Below, piece after piece: positions 1 to 9,008 of a DNA stretch of 64,000 nt; the first letter of the stretch is position 1; each line of letters opens with the position of its first letter. Below the pieces are notes generated by a model. The model ran no database searches and had not been told where the DNA came from. It was given only the letters and a program-made list of their open reading frames with translations. The position numbers were made by a program, and so were the translations under genes. Source of the stretch: Roseibium sediminis (lineage in GTDB: Bacteria > Pseudomonadota > Alphaproteobacteria > Rhizobiales > Stappiaceae); contig NZ_VXDB01000001.1 of NCBI RefSeq assembly GCF_008711325.1, positions 62,001 through 126,000 on the forward strand, given 5' to 3'.

Positions 1-1005
1 GTGCTGGGTGTTGAGAACCGAAACCGGCCGCTCGAAGAGGCCGTGAATATGCTCGGCCCGAGAGACCGCGTTTTGCTTGTCGTGATCGCGCAGAAGCAGA
101 ACAAACTCATCACCACCAAAGCGAAAAACCAGCACATTTTCGGTCTCGAGAGTTCGAAGCCGACGGCTTACGCGCTTGAGAAATTCATCTCCTACGCTGT
201 GCCCGAAAGTGTCGTTGATCAGCTTGAACTTGTCAGCGTCCATAAAAAGAATGGAGAGAAACCGTTTCTCTGAGGTCGCCCGATCAATCTCGCGGGCAAG
301 TGACAAATCAAGCTGCCGACGATTGAGCAGTCCTGTCAAACTGTCCCGCGCCGCCTCGTTCTCCAGCGCAAGGTGCAGTTCGTGAAAGCCATTTGCCAGA
401 ACCGAGAATTCCTCGCTCTCAAATTCGGCAGCGACAATTCTCTCCGGTTTATACTTGAGAAAGGTCATGAACTTGTTGATGGGCGCAATAACGATCGCCT
501 CAATGCGGCGTCGACTCCGCACCACCCCAAAGATAAAGATAATATATATGAAACAGATATTTAGATACCAAACACCGGTAATGGAATCCAGATTGAACCG
601 GGCAGGGGCGTACCAGAACCGCAGTTCACCCAAAAGCGTGTTCTCTCCGTGATAGATGCGCGCGGTATGATCTGCGTCCCTTCGAGACTTCGTGGGTGTC
701 TCTTGCTTCGGCTCCGAAATCAGAACAACACCATAGCGATCAGTAAGTTCAATCGCCTCGAACATGCTGGAGTTCACCGCCGATACGATACTCCCGCGCA
801 AGGCGTCGTGGTCGAAGTAATAAAGCTGGGACTTTGCGAATGTACTCAGCGCCTCTACGGCAACCTGCCGGTTGGCCGAAACTTCCTTTTGCGTTGCCCA
901 GGACGCAAAATACACGGTCATCAAGAGAACGATGGTCAGCAACAACGCTGTCTGCATAGCGATGCCGGTGACGATCTGACGGCGTATGGACGGGCGTTTT
1001 TTCAT
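1..1005 (-). CDS. Membrane diguanylate cyclase (GGDEF), C-terminus outside window
   Basis: Predicted to make cyclic di-GMP from two GTP at the inner membrane. Read on the minus strand from the ATG at 1005; 335 residues are visible and the frame runs off the left edge, so the end is missing. A membrane segment near residues 17-36 is followed by a periplasmic part of about 110 residues, a second membrane segment near 145-163, a linker and a GGDEF domain. The GGDEF motif is intact (codons 103-117, about residue 297) and the metal-binding DADKFK motif is present. The RxxD inhibitory site expected just before GGDEF is not there, so product inhibition may be weak. The ATG lies one base after the stop of the binding-protein gene at 1007, which implies translational coupling and suggests the periplasmic loop senses that protein. 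An EAL domain beyond the edge cannot be excluded. Confidence 0.9.
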   Translation of the reverse strand, partial: MKKRPSIRRQIVTGIAMQTALLLTIVLLMTVYFASWATQKEVSANRQVAVEALSTFAKSQLYYFDHDALRGSIVSAVNSSMFEAIELTDRYGVVLISEPKQETPTKSRRDADHTARIYHGENTLLGELRFWYAPARFNLDSITGVWYLNICFIYIIFIFGVVRSRRRIEAIVIAPINKFMTFLKYKPERIVAAEFESEEFSVLANGFHELHLALENEAARDSLTGLLNRRQLDLSLAREIDRATSEKRFLSILFMDADKFKLINDTFGHSVGDEFLKRVSRRLRTLETENVLVFRFGGDEFVLLLRDHDKQNAVSRAEHIHGLFERPVSVLNTQH

Positions 1006-1006
1006 A

Positions 1007-2656
1007 TTACGGGATACAGGCTTTCGGATCGACGGGTTCGAGATTTGCGGCTTGCAGGAACACACCGTCACCAAGCCGGAATTCTTCGGCGACAACAAAG
1101 GTGCGCGTGACAACGGAAACCGGAATGATGTGGCCGGAGGCGGTCAAACGACGTTCCAGATCAAGAAGGATCTGGTGCCGCTTTTCCATTGTGTCCTGCT
1201 CGAGAGAGGCCGCGAACAGCTGATGATAGGATTTGTGGGTTTCCTCGTCGGTAATCCGCTTGTCTATGATGCCGCGCAGGACATGCTGCGGATCAGGAGA
1301 CAAGGTCCCCCAAAGGAAGAGGCCCACTCCGAAATTCCGCTCATCAAGATTGCGGTAGTATTTCTCCCCCTCTCCTGCAGGTCGTGTTTGGACTTCGAAG
1401 TAGCCTTTCGACAACATTCCCGCCACGGCCTGTCCCAAAGAATAGAACTCATGATTTTCCCTGAGCGGGAGATCAATCACCAGCTTGCGATCATTGCTGT
1501 AGCCCGCCTCTTCCATCAGGACCCGAGCCTTCGACACCCGCTCTTCGTAAGGGATGGACCTGTTCGCCAATACCGGCCCATCATAGCCTGAGACAGGAAG
1601 CGTCAGCCCGGACAGAATGCGCGTTGTCGCCCCCATTAGCGGCTCGCTGGCAATGAACTCATACTCGATCAGGAGCGATATGGCCTCCTTGACACGGGGA
1701 TCCTGCAGCGCGGGGATTGTCTGGTTCACGAAGAGATATGTGAAGACGCGGTCTGGCGACCCCTTCGGGGCTGTAATCTTGAATTTCCGGATCTGCTCGG
1801 AATTGTTCAGCAAGGGAGCCACTATCCGTTTCGAATACCGGTCCAACCCATCAATCTTCCCATTGAGAAAGAGGCCCACGGTTGCCTGGCGGGGGTTATC
1901 CAGAAGATAGCGCACGGCCTTGATCGGCACTCGCTGACCGGAACAATAAAACGGATTTCTGTGAAGAAGGATCTCGCTGCGGTCCACCGAAGACACCACA
2001 TAGGGCCCTGACGTGACACGCCAGATATCCGGAGATGGCCACTTCATCTTGCCGCTGTCGATCCAGTGCGTGGGCAATGGTGTGTAGTTCTGCGAAACCA
2101 GTGCCTCAAGAAGCAAGTCCGCCGGACCATCTGTTTCGATAACGAATGTCTGCTCATCCGGCGCGTGAAGACCCAGCGTCTCAAGCGGTTGGCCAAGTTC
2201 GCGAACACCCCGCCCACCCTTGATCATTTCGGATAGATGCGCATATCCCGAATTTCCCGTGAAGGATGTCGAGGGATCGAACAGGGACCGGAACCCGGCG
2301 ACGAATTGCTGCCCCGTGATCGGCGCACCGTCGGACCATCTGCAGCTGGTATCCAGGTGAAATGTGATGGAGCGATTGTCGGGCGCCAAAGTCCAGGATT
2401 GCGCAAGCGAGGGCGAAACCTCTGCCGTCCCGTTATAGCGCACCAAAGTGCCGAGATATTCCCTTCCAACCCGCAAGACCGGGGTGAATGACATGTTGAC
2501 CGGCGTAAAACTGCTTTCCTCCAGTTTCAGACTTGAAGAAAGCGTCACCTCGCAAGTGCGTTCGCTGGCGTGCGTTTGCCGCAACGGAAAACATGCCATT
2601 GGCAACAATGCAAATAATAAAATAGCGGATTTAGTCCGCAACGAAAAACTGGTCAT
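1007..2656 (-). CDS. Periplasmic solute-binding protein, family 5 (OppA/DppA type)
   Basis: A 549-residue protein of the SBP_bac_5 family, which binds oligopeptides or similar ligands. The N-terminus is a signal peptide (charged start, hydrophobic core at about residues 10-25, likely cleavage after THA). Family features include the early RYNGTAEVSPSLAQSW segment and WSDGAPITGQQFVAGF near residues 108-123, both typical of OppA-like proteins. There is no ABC permease or ATPase beside it; the only partner is the GGDEF cyclase one base downstream. I infer that it works as a ligand sensor for the cyclase, comparable in principle to binding-protein/cyclase pairs such as NspS-MbaA, though the family differs. 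It could instead serve a transporter encoded elsewhere. Confidence 0.85.
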   Translation of the reverse strand: MTSFSLRTKSAILLFALLPMACFPLRQTHASERTCEVTLSSSLKLEESSFTPVNMSFTPVLRVGREYLGTLVRYNGTAEVSPSLAQSWTLAPDNRSITFHLDTSCRWSDGAPITGQQFVAGFRSLFDPSTSFTGNSGYAHLSEMIKGGRGVRELGQPLETLGLHAPDEQTFVIETDGPADLLLEALVSQNYTPLPTHWIDSGKMKWPSPDIWRVTSGPYVVSSVDRSEILLHRNPFYCSGQRVPIKAVRYLLDNPRQATVGLFLNGKIDGLDRYSKRIVAPLLNNSEQIRKFKITAPKGSPDRVFTYLFVNQTIPALQDPRVKEAISLLIEYEFIASEPLMGATTRILSGLTLPVSGYDGPVLANRSIPYEERVSKARVLMEEAGYSNDRKLVIDLPLRENHEFYSLGQAVAGMLSKGYFEVQTRPAGEGEKYYRNLDERNFGVGLFLWGTLSPDPQHVLRGIIDKRITDEETHKSYHQLFAASLEQDTMEKRHQILLDLERRLTASGHIIPVSVVTRTFVVAEEFRLGDGVFLQAANLEPVDPKACIP

Positions 2657-3126
2657 CTGAGGATCCTTGGCTGGAAAATCAAAAGATCGACTCTAACAAG
2701 CACCACTATTACCCAAAGTCACAAAGATCACAAAATCAAGCAATCAAGACTGATATTCTTTAATACGTCACAAATATTAAATATATAAAAACAAAAATCA
2801 AATATTGGCATTGTTATTTTTTACAATATTACGATCACTTGATACGGAAAAGTTCTGAAGCGAAATTATTTCCACCTAAATTATGCATAAAAATCAAAGT
2901 GGATTCTGGTGGTGCAATTTGAAAGAAATATAGAGAAAAAACACCTACATCGGGTGTTTACTTTAAATTCAAAGAAACCTTGCGCAAATTTCTATTCTCC
3001 ACTTAAATCATACTGAACTCTGACAATGGGTATCATTTGTCTGATGACTTGTTGGCGCCGCTTCATCGTCCACCTTCACTGAGCCGATCATTCACGCGAT
3101 CACTACACAGACATCTGTAAAGGCTA
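2657..3126. promoter_or_regulatory. AT-rich divergent intergenic region
   Basis: About 470 bases without a plausible gene, far richer in A and T than the flanking genes (2700-2830 and 2870-3010 especially). It separates the minus-strand binding-protein/cyclase pair from the plus-strand membrane protein, so it must hold both promoters. A 7-base-pair hairpin (2939-2945 with 2953-2959) has an A-run on its left, so it could end transcription arriving on the minus strand, but no gene reads into it from that side. I see no convincing -35/-10 pair. Confidence 0.5.
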
Positions 3127-4155
3127 ATGGCGACAGTACGGAACATGCGTAAACCCTCTATCGCAGGATCCTGTGGCTTGATGCTGGTTCTTGGGTGCAT
3201 GATCGCAGCCCTTGGCATGTCATCCGCTTTGAACGGCACATGGCAGCTGCATATTGGCCAAAGGCTGATAGATACCGTCGCAGCAAAAAGCCTTGAATAC
3301 GATCTGATCTCCCGACCGGAAATGCCGGGTTCAAAGCTGGTTGCAAGTCTGGCAGCAAACGGGAGCGAAGGCGGGCCGGTTTCGGTCTCGGCGCTCAGGT
3401 TATCCCGAACCGATGCGACTGCAATGTCAACCGGGATGCAATCTCCTGCGGCCATGCAAAGCGGCATGACCGGGCTCGCCACGCTTTTTGGCGAGATCTG
3501 CGAGGTCAATCCCGAAACAATTCTGGCAGGCTTCACAATGGCAGCCGATCTTCTGCAAGCTAAAACAGTTCTGCTTTTCGGACATCTGCTCGGAATGGGC
3601 ATGGGCCTGACCACAACCACCTATTTGGCGTTCTTCTACCTTGCCGCGATCCGTAGGGGATATCAGGAAGTCGGCTCCAATAGCCGTGCACGTTCTGCAG
3701 CCTTCTGGATGCGGGTAGGGCTTTTTCTGGTTTTGGCCACCGGCATAGGTCTGATGATCAACCTGCATCTAACCAGCAACGAGCTGGTCTACGACCCGAA
3801 ACTCTGGGTGAAATTTGGCGTTACCGGAGCGCTTCTGGCCACCATGGCGCTGTTTGGTTTGTTCGCAAGCCACCCGCAATTCCTGAATGACGGCAGGCCC
3901 CTGTTTGAGGCAACCAGTCTGCCGGGACGAACCGTCGCCATCATTCTGTTCGGAGGGATTCTGGCCAGTTGGTGGTATTTGCTGGCTCTCGGAATATCGA
4001 GAGAATACAGCTTCACACTCAATGGCCAGACCATGTTGCTGGGCTACGCCTACGGGCTTGCCATCGCCATGGCGCTGGCGATTTTTATGGCGCTCTTTGC
4101 AGGCCTTTTCCGCCCCAGCTCGGTGAGCAAGCGCAAATACATGCATCAGGCGTGA
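3127..4155 (+). CDS. Hypothetical multi-pass membrane protein
   Basis: A 342-residue protein I cannot assign to a characterised family. It has a membrane segment near residues 13-35, a hydrophilic stretch of about 115 residues that would be periplasmic, and then five further hydrophobic segments near 158-183, 198-218, 230-248, 265-290 and 300-325. The second segment reads FGHLLGMGMGLTTTTYLAFF; its histidine and glycine pattern, with NLHL after the third segment, could suit heme or metal binding, but that is speculation. An AAAGG ribosome site lies about five bases before the ATG at 3127; a second ATG at 3145 is possible. It stands alone, convergent with the thiamine enzyme gene. Confidence 0.7.
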   Translation: MATVRNMRKPSIAGSCGLMLVLGCMIAALGMSSALNGTWQLHIGQRLIDTVAAKSLEYDLISRPEMPGSKLVASLAANGSEGGPVSVSALRLSRTDATAMSTGMQSPAAMQSGMTGLATLFGEICEVNPETILAGFTMAADLLQAKTVLLFGHLLGMGMGLTTTTYLAFFYLAAIRRGYQEVGSNSRARSAAFWMRVGLFLVLATGIGLMINLHLTSNELVYDPKLWVKFGVTGALLATMALFGLFASHPQFLNDGRPLFEATSLPGRTVAIILFGGILASWWYLLALGISREYSFTLNGQTMLLGYAYGLAIAMALAIFMALFAGLFRPSSVSKRKYMHQA

Positions 4156-4170
4156 CGCAAGCAGCTTCGC

Positions 4171-6549
4171 TCACAGCGAGGCTGACGTCGCCCTGCGCCC
4201 GGTCGTCAGGCCATTCACCTTCTCGATGATGGACGCGGCATCAATGCCAAAGTGACTGTAGAGGTCACCGATCGTGCCTGTCTGGCCGAAATGCTCCACG
4301 CCCAGCGGAATCGTGCGATGACCGCATACACCGCCAAGCCAGGAAAGCGTTGCAGGATGACCATCGATGACGGTGATCATCTGGCAATGCGACGGCAAAT
4401 CGCCAAGCAGACGTTCGATATGCGACAGGGCAGTCTTGTTGCCTCTTGAACGTGCCCGCTGGGCCGCCGTCCATCCGGCGTTCAGCCTGTCTGCAGAGGT
4501 CACCGCAAGAACTCCAACATCTCGGCGGCTATCGGAAAGCAGGCCCGCCGCGCGAATAACCTCAGGCGCCACCGCGCCCTGATAGGCAAGCACAACATCG
4601 CAGTTCGGGCCGGGTTTACGCAGCCAGTAGGCCCCATCAATGGCCCCACGACGGAAATCGTCATCAGCCCGCGTGCCCGGTTGCTCTATCGGATTGGTGG
4701 TCAACCGAAGATAGACCGAACCGCCGGTTTCGTCTCGCAGCCAGGTTCGCTCGTCAGGATCGCCCTCGCCATCGCGCTGAAGATAGTCGAAGGCCCATTC
4801 CATGATGACGGCCAGCTCATCGGCAAAGGCAGGCTCAAAGGCTGCAAGACCGTCCTGACTCATCCCGATCAACGGCGTTCCGATTGACTGGTGTGCCCCG
4901 CCTTCCGGGGACAGCGTTACGCCGGAGGGGGTGCCCACGATCATGAAACGGGCATCCTGGTAGCAGGCATAATTCAGGGCATCGAGGCCACGGCAGACAA
5001 AGGGATCATAGACTGTCCCGATCGGGATAAGCCGTTTGCCAAACAGGGAATGAGATAGGCCTGCCGCCCCGAGCAACAGGAACAGGTTCATTTCCGCAAT
5101 GCCAAGCTCGATATGCTGGCCTTGCGGTGTAAACTCCCATTTAGCCGTCGAAGGAATGCGATTTTCGATGAACGCATCAGACTGCTCGGTCCGCGCGAAA
5201 AGCTTCCGCCGGTTGACCCACGGCCCGAGATTGGTCGTCCCGGTCACGTCCGGTGAAGTCGTCACAATCCGCTCAGCCAGAGTGCTTGAGCCCTTGGACA
5301 GATCATCGAGGATTTTGCCGAAAGCCATCTGTGTCGACAACTCAGTTCCCTTTGGCGCCTCAATGGCCGGAACATCGACCGCAGCATCGTGATAACGGCG
5401 CGCGCCTTTTGAGAAAAACGGCACCTGATCCAGAAACGCCTTCAGCGCAGAAACATCTTCAACCGTCGCAAAAGGCTCCCACTCCGCGCCTTCTGCAACG
5501 CCCATATGCTTCTGCCATTCGGACATCTGAGTGCTGTTCATCAGCCCGCCGTGATTGTCCTTGTGTCCGGCAATCGGCGTGCCCCATCCCTTGACCGTAT
5601 AGGCAAGGAAACAGGTCGGGCGGTCATGGTCGATGGAAGCAAAGGTTTCCGCCATGGTCTCGGTGCAATTGCCGCCAAGATTCTCCATGAGATCCGCCAA
5701 TTGATCATCGCTGCGCCGGTCGAGAAGCGCGGTGACATCGCCCTGATCACCAAGATCATCCATCAGCCGTTTGCGCCAGACAGCGCCGCCCATGAAAGTC
5801 AGGGCGGAGTAGTCCTGGTTGGAACAGGCATCGATCCACTGACGCAGCTTTTCGCCGCCCGGTTCCCTGAAGGCCGCACGCTGCAGGACACCGTGCTTTA
5901 CCCGAACGACATCCCAGCCAAAGGCGTCAAAGATCTTTTCGACACGATCAAACAGACCCTCGCGGACGATACCGTCAAGAGACTGGCGATTATAGTCGAT
6001 GATCCACCAGCAGTTCCGCAGATCGTTCTTCCAGCCCTCCTGCAGCGCCTCATAGACATTGCCTTCGTCCAGCTCCGCGTCCCCGACAAGAGCAACCATG
6101 CGCCCGAGCGAAATGTCATCGCCCCATGACTTGGCTTTGATGTAATCCTGAATGATCGAGGCAAAGGATGTGATCGCAACACCGAGGCCGACCGATCCGG
6201 TCGAAAAATCCACGTCATCGACATCCTTTGTGCGCGACGGGTAGGACTGAACACCTCCGTACCCTCGAAAGTTTTCCATCTTCTCGCGGCTCAGGTTGCC
6301 CATCAGATATTGCATGGCGTGGAAGATTGGAGACGCATGCGGCTTCACCGCGACCCTGTCTTCCGGCCGAAGCGCCGAAAAATAGAGCGCTGTCATGATC
6401 GACACCATTGAAGCGGAACTTGCCTGATGCCCGCCAATCTTGATCCCGTCCACCTTCGGGCGGATGTGGTTGGCGTTATGGATCATCCAGTGCGACAGCC
6501 ACAAAAGCCGTTGCTCAATGGTCTTCAGGTGGTGAATGGTTTCAGTCAT
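4171..6549 (-). CDS. AceE/transketolase-like thiamine diphosphate enzyme
   Basis: A 792-residue thiamine diphosphate enzyme with the domain order of homodimeric pyruvate dehydrogenase E1 and transketolase. Visible marks are GGHQASSASM and KPHASP near residues 38-75, and the ThDP/metal motif GDAELDEGN ... DYNRQSLDG near 170-210, whose NRQ-LDG ending resembles AceE more than classical transketolase. It is shorter than AceE (close to 890 residues). No E2 or E3 gene is nearby, so it may decarboxylate a 2-oxo acid with a partner encoded elsewhere or act as a ketolase. The divergent Lrp-family regulator 131 bases away suggests control by an amino acid or 2-oxo acid. The family is clear; the substrate is unknown. 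Confidence 0.8.
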   Translation of the reverse strand: MTETIHHLKTIEQRLLWLSHWMIHNANHIRPKVDGIKIGGHQASSASMVSIMTALYFSALRPEDRVAVKPHASPIFHAMQYLMGNLSREKMENFRGYGGVQSYPSRTKDVDDVDFSTGSVGLGVAITSFASIIQDYIKAKSWGDDISLGRMVALVGDAELDEGNVYEALQEGWKNDLRNCWWIIDYNRQSLDGIVREGLFDRVEKIFDAFGWDVVRVKHGVLQRAAFREPGGEKLRQWIDACSNQDYSALTFMGGAVWRKRLMDDLGDQGDVTALLDRRSDDQLADLMENLGGNCTETMAETFASIDHDRPTCFLAYTVKGWGTPIAGHKDNHGGLMNSTQMSEWQKHMGVAEGAEWEPFATVEDVSALKAFLDQVPFFSKGARRYHDAAVDVPAIEAPKGTELSTQMAFGKILDDLSKGSSTLAERIVTTSPDVTGTTNLGPWVNRRKLFARTEQSDAFIENRIPSTAKWEFTPQGQHIELGIAEMNLFLLLGAAGLSHSLFGKRLIPIGTVYDPFVCRGLDALNYACYQDARFMIVGTPSGVTLSPEGGAHQSIGTPLIGMSQDGLAAFEPAFADELAVIMEWAFDYLQRDGEGDPDERTWLRDETGGSVYLRLTTNPIEQPGTRADDDFRRGAIDGAYWLRKPGPNCDVVLAYQGAVAPEVIRAAGLLSDSRRDVGVLAVTSADRLNAGWTAAQRARSRGNKTALSHIERLLGDLPSHCQMITVIDGHPATLSWLGGVCGHRTIPLGVEHFGQTGTIGDLYSHFGIDAASIIEKVNGLTTGRRATSASL

Positions 6550-6680
6550 GGCCAGCGATCCTCAATTTTCATGAGAGTACCGCAGGTTACTTGGTTTTTT
6601 CACCCATTTCCGCTAGACATCCATACACTTGGCGCAGATTTCCGGCGTCAAATACAAAATTTATAGCGATATCGATCACA

Positions 6681-7145
6681 ATGACGACGAGCCTTGACAC
6701 TATCGACCACAAAATCCTGAAAGAGCTGCTGGCTGATGCTCGTTTGACGCATCAGGAACTGAGCGAGCGGATCGGCCTGTCGCCATCACCCTGCGCAAGG
6801 CGGATCCGGAAGCTGGAAGCAGACGGTTACATCACCGGTTACAGCGCACGGATCGACGAAGCGGCGATGGGGTTCGGGGTCAGTATCTTCGTTTCGGTGA
6901 AGCTCGATCAGCAGGTCGACAACAAGCTTGTGACCTTTGAGCAGGAACTGACGAAATGTCCAGAAGTGGTCGATTGCTGGCTCATGACGGGCAGCTTCGA
7001 CTATCTCTTGCGCGTTGCTGTGCGCGATCTCAATGAATATGAGAGTTTTCTGACACGCCGCCTCACCAAGATCCGCGGCGTTGCCTCGATCGAATCATCA
7101 ATTCCGATTCGCCGGGTGAAATATCAGCCGGCGCGTCTTTCCTGA
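6681..7145 (+). CDS. Lrp/AsnC-family transcriptional regulator
   Basis: A 154-residue regulator. Residues 1-50 form the AsnC-type helix-turn-helix (LDTIDHKILKELLAD, then LSERIGLSPSPCARRIRKLE) and the rest is the RAM ligand-binding domain (VVDCWLMTGSFDYLLRVAV). I chose the ATG at 6681, which gives the usual Lrp length and start; the open frame extends further upstream without a conserved domain. It is divergent from the AceE-like enzyme gene and, following the common pattern for this family, probably controls it in response to an amino acid. Its last codons lie inside a strong inverted repeat that forms the terminator shared with iolG. Confidence 0.9.
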   Translation: MTTSLDTIDHKILKELLADARLTHQELSERIGLSPSPCARRIRKLEADGYITGYSARIDEAAMGFGVSIFVSVKLDQQVDNKLVTFEQELTKCPEVVDCWLMTGSFDYLLRVAVRDLNEYESFLTRRLTKIRGVASIESSIPIRRVKYQPARLS

Positions 7146-7167
7146 TCAAGCAGGAAAGACGCGCCGG
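7128..7167. terminator. Strong hairpin between convergent lrp-type gene and iolG
   Basis: A perfect 17-base-pair inverted repeat (7128-7144 with 7151-7167) closes a six-base loop and overlaps the last codons and stop of the Lrp-type gene. On the plus strand it is followed by TCTTT, a weak U tract. It lies between converging transcripts and probably stops both. Confidence 0.7.
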
Positions 7168-7178
7168 TCTTTGTCCTG

Positions 7179-8168
7179 TCAGACGGTAACCGGCTTGCCG
7201 CTGGAATAGGACAGGGTTGCCGCATCCGCGAGCAACTGGGCACGCAAACCATCCTCGATGCTCGGGGACGGCGCGCGACCTGCCTCAAGACACTCCACAA
7301 AATGGCGCATCTCGGCGAGATAGGCCGCCTCATACCGCTCAAGGAAGAAGTGCTTGGCAGGAGCCGCCCGAAAGCCGTTCGGCCCGGCCATTTCAACCGT
7401 GTTCTCGAGCATGTTGGCTGCGCGGAGCATGCCTTTGGAGCCATGCACCTCAAGGCGCTGGTCATAGCCATAGGTGGCACGGCGTGAATTGGAAATCTGG
7501 CAGATCTTGCCACTTGCAGTGGTCAAGGTCACTGCAGCCGTATCAACGTCTCCAGCCTTTCCGATTTCCAGATCAACCAGAGCAGACCCGACCGCATAAA
7601 CCTGAACCGGCTCTTCGCCGAGGAGGAAGCGCGCCATATCCAGATCATGGATCATCATGTCCCGGAAGATGCCCCCGGAGCTCTTGATATAGCTGACCGG
7701 AGGGGGCGACGGATCACGCGAGAGGATTGTCACGATCTCGACATCGCCGATCTCGCCACCGGCAATTCGCCTCTGAACATTGGCAAAGTTTGGATCAAAG
7801 CGGCGATTGAACGCGGTTAAAAAAGCAACGCCCGCCTCGGAGACCGCCTTCATGCAATCGCGGATGCGATCAGCCGACATATCGACCGGCTTTTCGCAGA
7901 AGATTGCCTTGCCGTTTCGGGCAGCATTGTGAATGAGGTCGTAGTGCGTATCCGTCGGCGTGCCGATGATCACCGCATCGATATCAGCGGCGGACAGGAT
8001 CGCATCAGCGGAACGAACCTCTGCGCCGCTCTGGGCTGCCAGAGCTTCCGCAGGATCAGGAAAGGCATCTGCAACGGCAACGAGACGCGCAGAGCGCAGG
8101 GACGCAATAGACCGGGCATGAACCTGCCCGATGCGCCCGCAGCCAAGCAAACCGATATTGACCATCAT
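7179..8168 (-). CDS. iolG: Inositol 2-dehydrogenase
   Basis: NAD-dependent oxidation of myo-inositol to 2-keto-myo-inositol, the first step of the cytosolic inositol pathway. The 329-residue protein has the Gfo/Idh/MocA layout: Rossmann motif GCGRIG at residues 9-14, EKP at 92-94 supplying the conserved lysine, and the D-x3-H catalytic pattern in GGIFRDMMIHDLDMA near 165-180, matching the Lys/Asp/His set of characterised IolG proteins. It is the last gene of the iolDCBJG run, directly abutting iolJ. Two adjacent ATGs (8168 and 8165) are both possible. Two more members of the family lie in the locus, so the split of inositol isomers between the three is not settled by sequence alone. Confidence 0.92.
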   Translation of the reverse strand: MMVNIGLLGCGRIGQVHARSIASLRSARLVAVADAFPDPAEALAAQSGAEVRSADAILSAADIDAVIIGTPTDTHYDLIHNAARNGKAIFCEKPVDMSADRIRDCMKAVSEAGVAFLTAFNRRFDPNFANVQRRIAGGEIGDVEIVTILSRDPSPPPVSYIKSSGGIFRDMMIHDLDMARFLLGEEPVQVYAVGSALVDLEIGKAGDVDTAAVTLTTASGKICQISNSRRATYGYDQRLEVHGSKGMLRAANMLENTVEMAGPNGFRAAPAKHFFLERYEAAYLAEMRHFVECLEAGRAPSPSIEDGLRAQLLADAATLSYSSGKPVTV

Positions 8169-9008
8169 TTATCCCTTTTGCGAACCGCCAAAAGCCTGAA
8201 GGACTCGGCGTGTTGCCTCCACCAGCGGTTCATGTGTTTCCTTGAGGATCGTCACCCTGTCGAACCGGGCAGGATCACGGTTCACCGCTTCCCGCAGAGC
8301 CGATCCGAATGCCTTTCGGAGTTCCGTTCCGATATTGAACTTGCAGATCCGCGAGGTCGCTGCAAGATGTTGTCGCTGCGCAACAGGAACGCCGGACCCG
8401 CCATGAATGACGAGTGGCACCTTGGTCACGGCTTCGATTGCGCGAATGCGCGCCTCGTCGAGGCCACCTTCCTTGTTTTCCTGAAGATGGACATTGCCGA
8501 CGGAAATCGCCATCGCGTCCACTCCGGTCTCCGCGGCAAATTTTGCGGCCTCTTCCGGATCCGTTCCCTCCGAGGCTGCGCCTGTCGCGTAACCGACAAA
8601 TCCGATTTCACCTTCGCAGGAAATACCAGCCGAATGTGCCATTTCAGAAATCCGTGCCGTTTCTTCGATATTCTGCGAAAGCGGTTTGCGAGAGCCGTCA
8701 AACATCAGCGACGTGAACCCGCTGTCGAGCGCCTGCTTGCATTCCTCGAACGTGTAGCCGTGATCAAGGTGAGCAACGACCGGCACGCTTGCGCCTTCGG
8801 CGAGATGGCGGAACATCTTGCCGAGGATCGGCAGCGGCGTGTGCTCGCGGCAGCTGGGCCCGGCCTGCAGGATGACCGGCACCCCTTCGGCCTCGGCTGC
8901 AGCAACATAAGCCCGCATGTCTTCCCAGCCCAGCGTCACCAGCCCGGCAACGGCATATCCGTTGGCAAGTGCTGGCTGCAGGACTTGCGAGAGCGTCGCA
9001 AGGGTCAT
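8169..9008 (-). CDS. iolJ: Class II aldolase, DKGP aldolase type
   Basis: A 279-residue class II (zinc) aldolase of the fructose/tagatose-bisphosphate family. In an inositol operon its expected job is to split 6-phospho-5-dehydro-2-deoxygluconate into malonic semialdehyde and dihydroxyacetone phosphate. Family marks: HLDHGYTFEECKQAL with the metal histidines near residues 82-96, SLMFDGS near 101-107, CEGEIGFVG near 134-142, and HGGSGV near 207-212. Its ATG overlaps the iolB stop as ATGA, and its stop directly abuts the iolG start. The role rests on context, since the family alone would also allow fructose- or tagatose-bisphosphate cleavage. Confidence 0.85.
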   Translation of the reverse strand: MTLATLSQVLQPALANGYAVAGLVTLGWEDMRAYVAAAEAEGVPVILQAGPSCREHTPLPILGKMFRHLAEGASVPVVAHLDHGYTFEECKQALDSGFTSLMFDGSRKPLSQNIEETARISEMAHSAGISCEGEIGFVGYATGAASEGTDPEEAAKFAAETGVDAMAISVGNVHLQENKEGGLDEARIRAIEAVTKVPLVIHGGSGVPVAQRQHLAATSRICKFNIGTELRKAFGSALREAVNRDPARFDRVTILKETHEPLVEATRRVLQAFGGSQKG

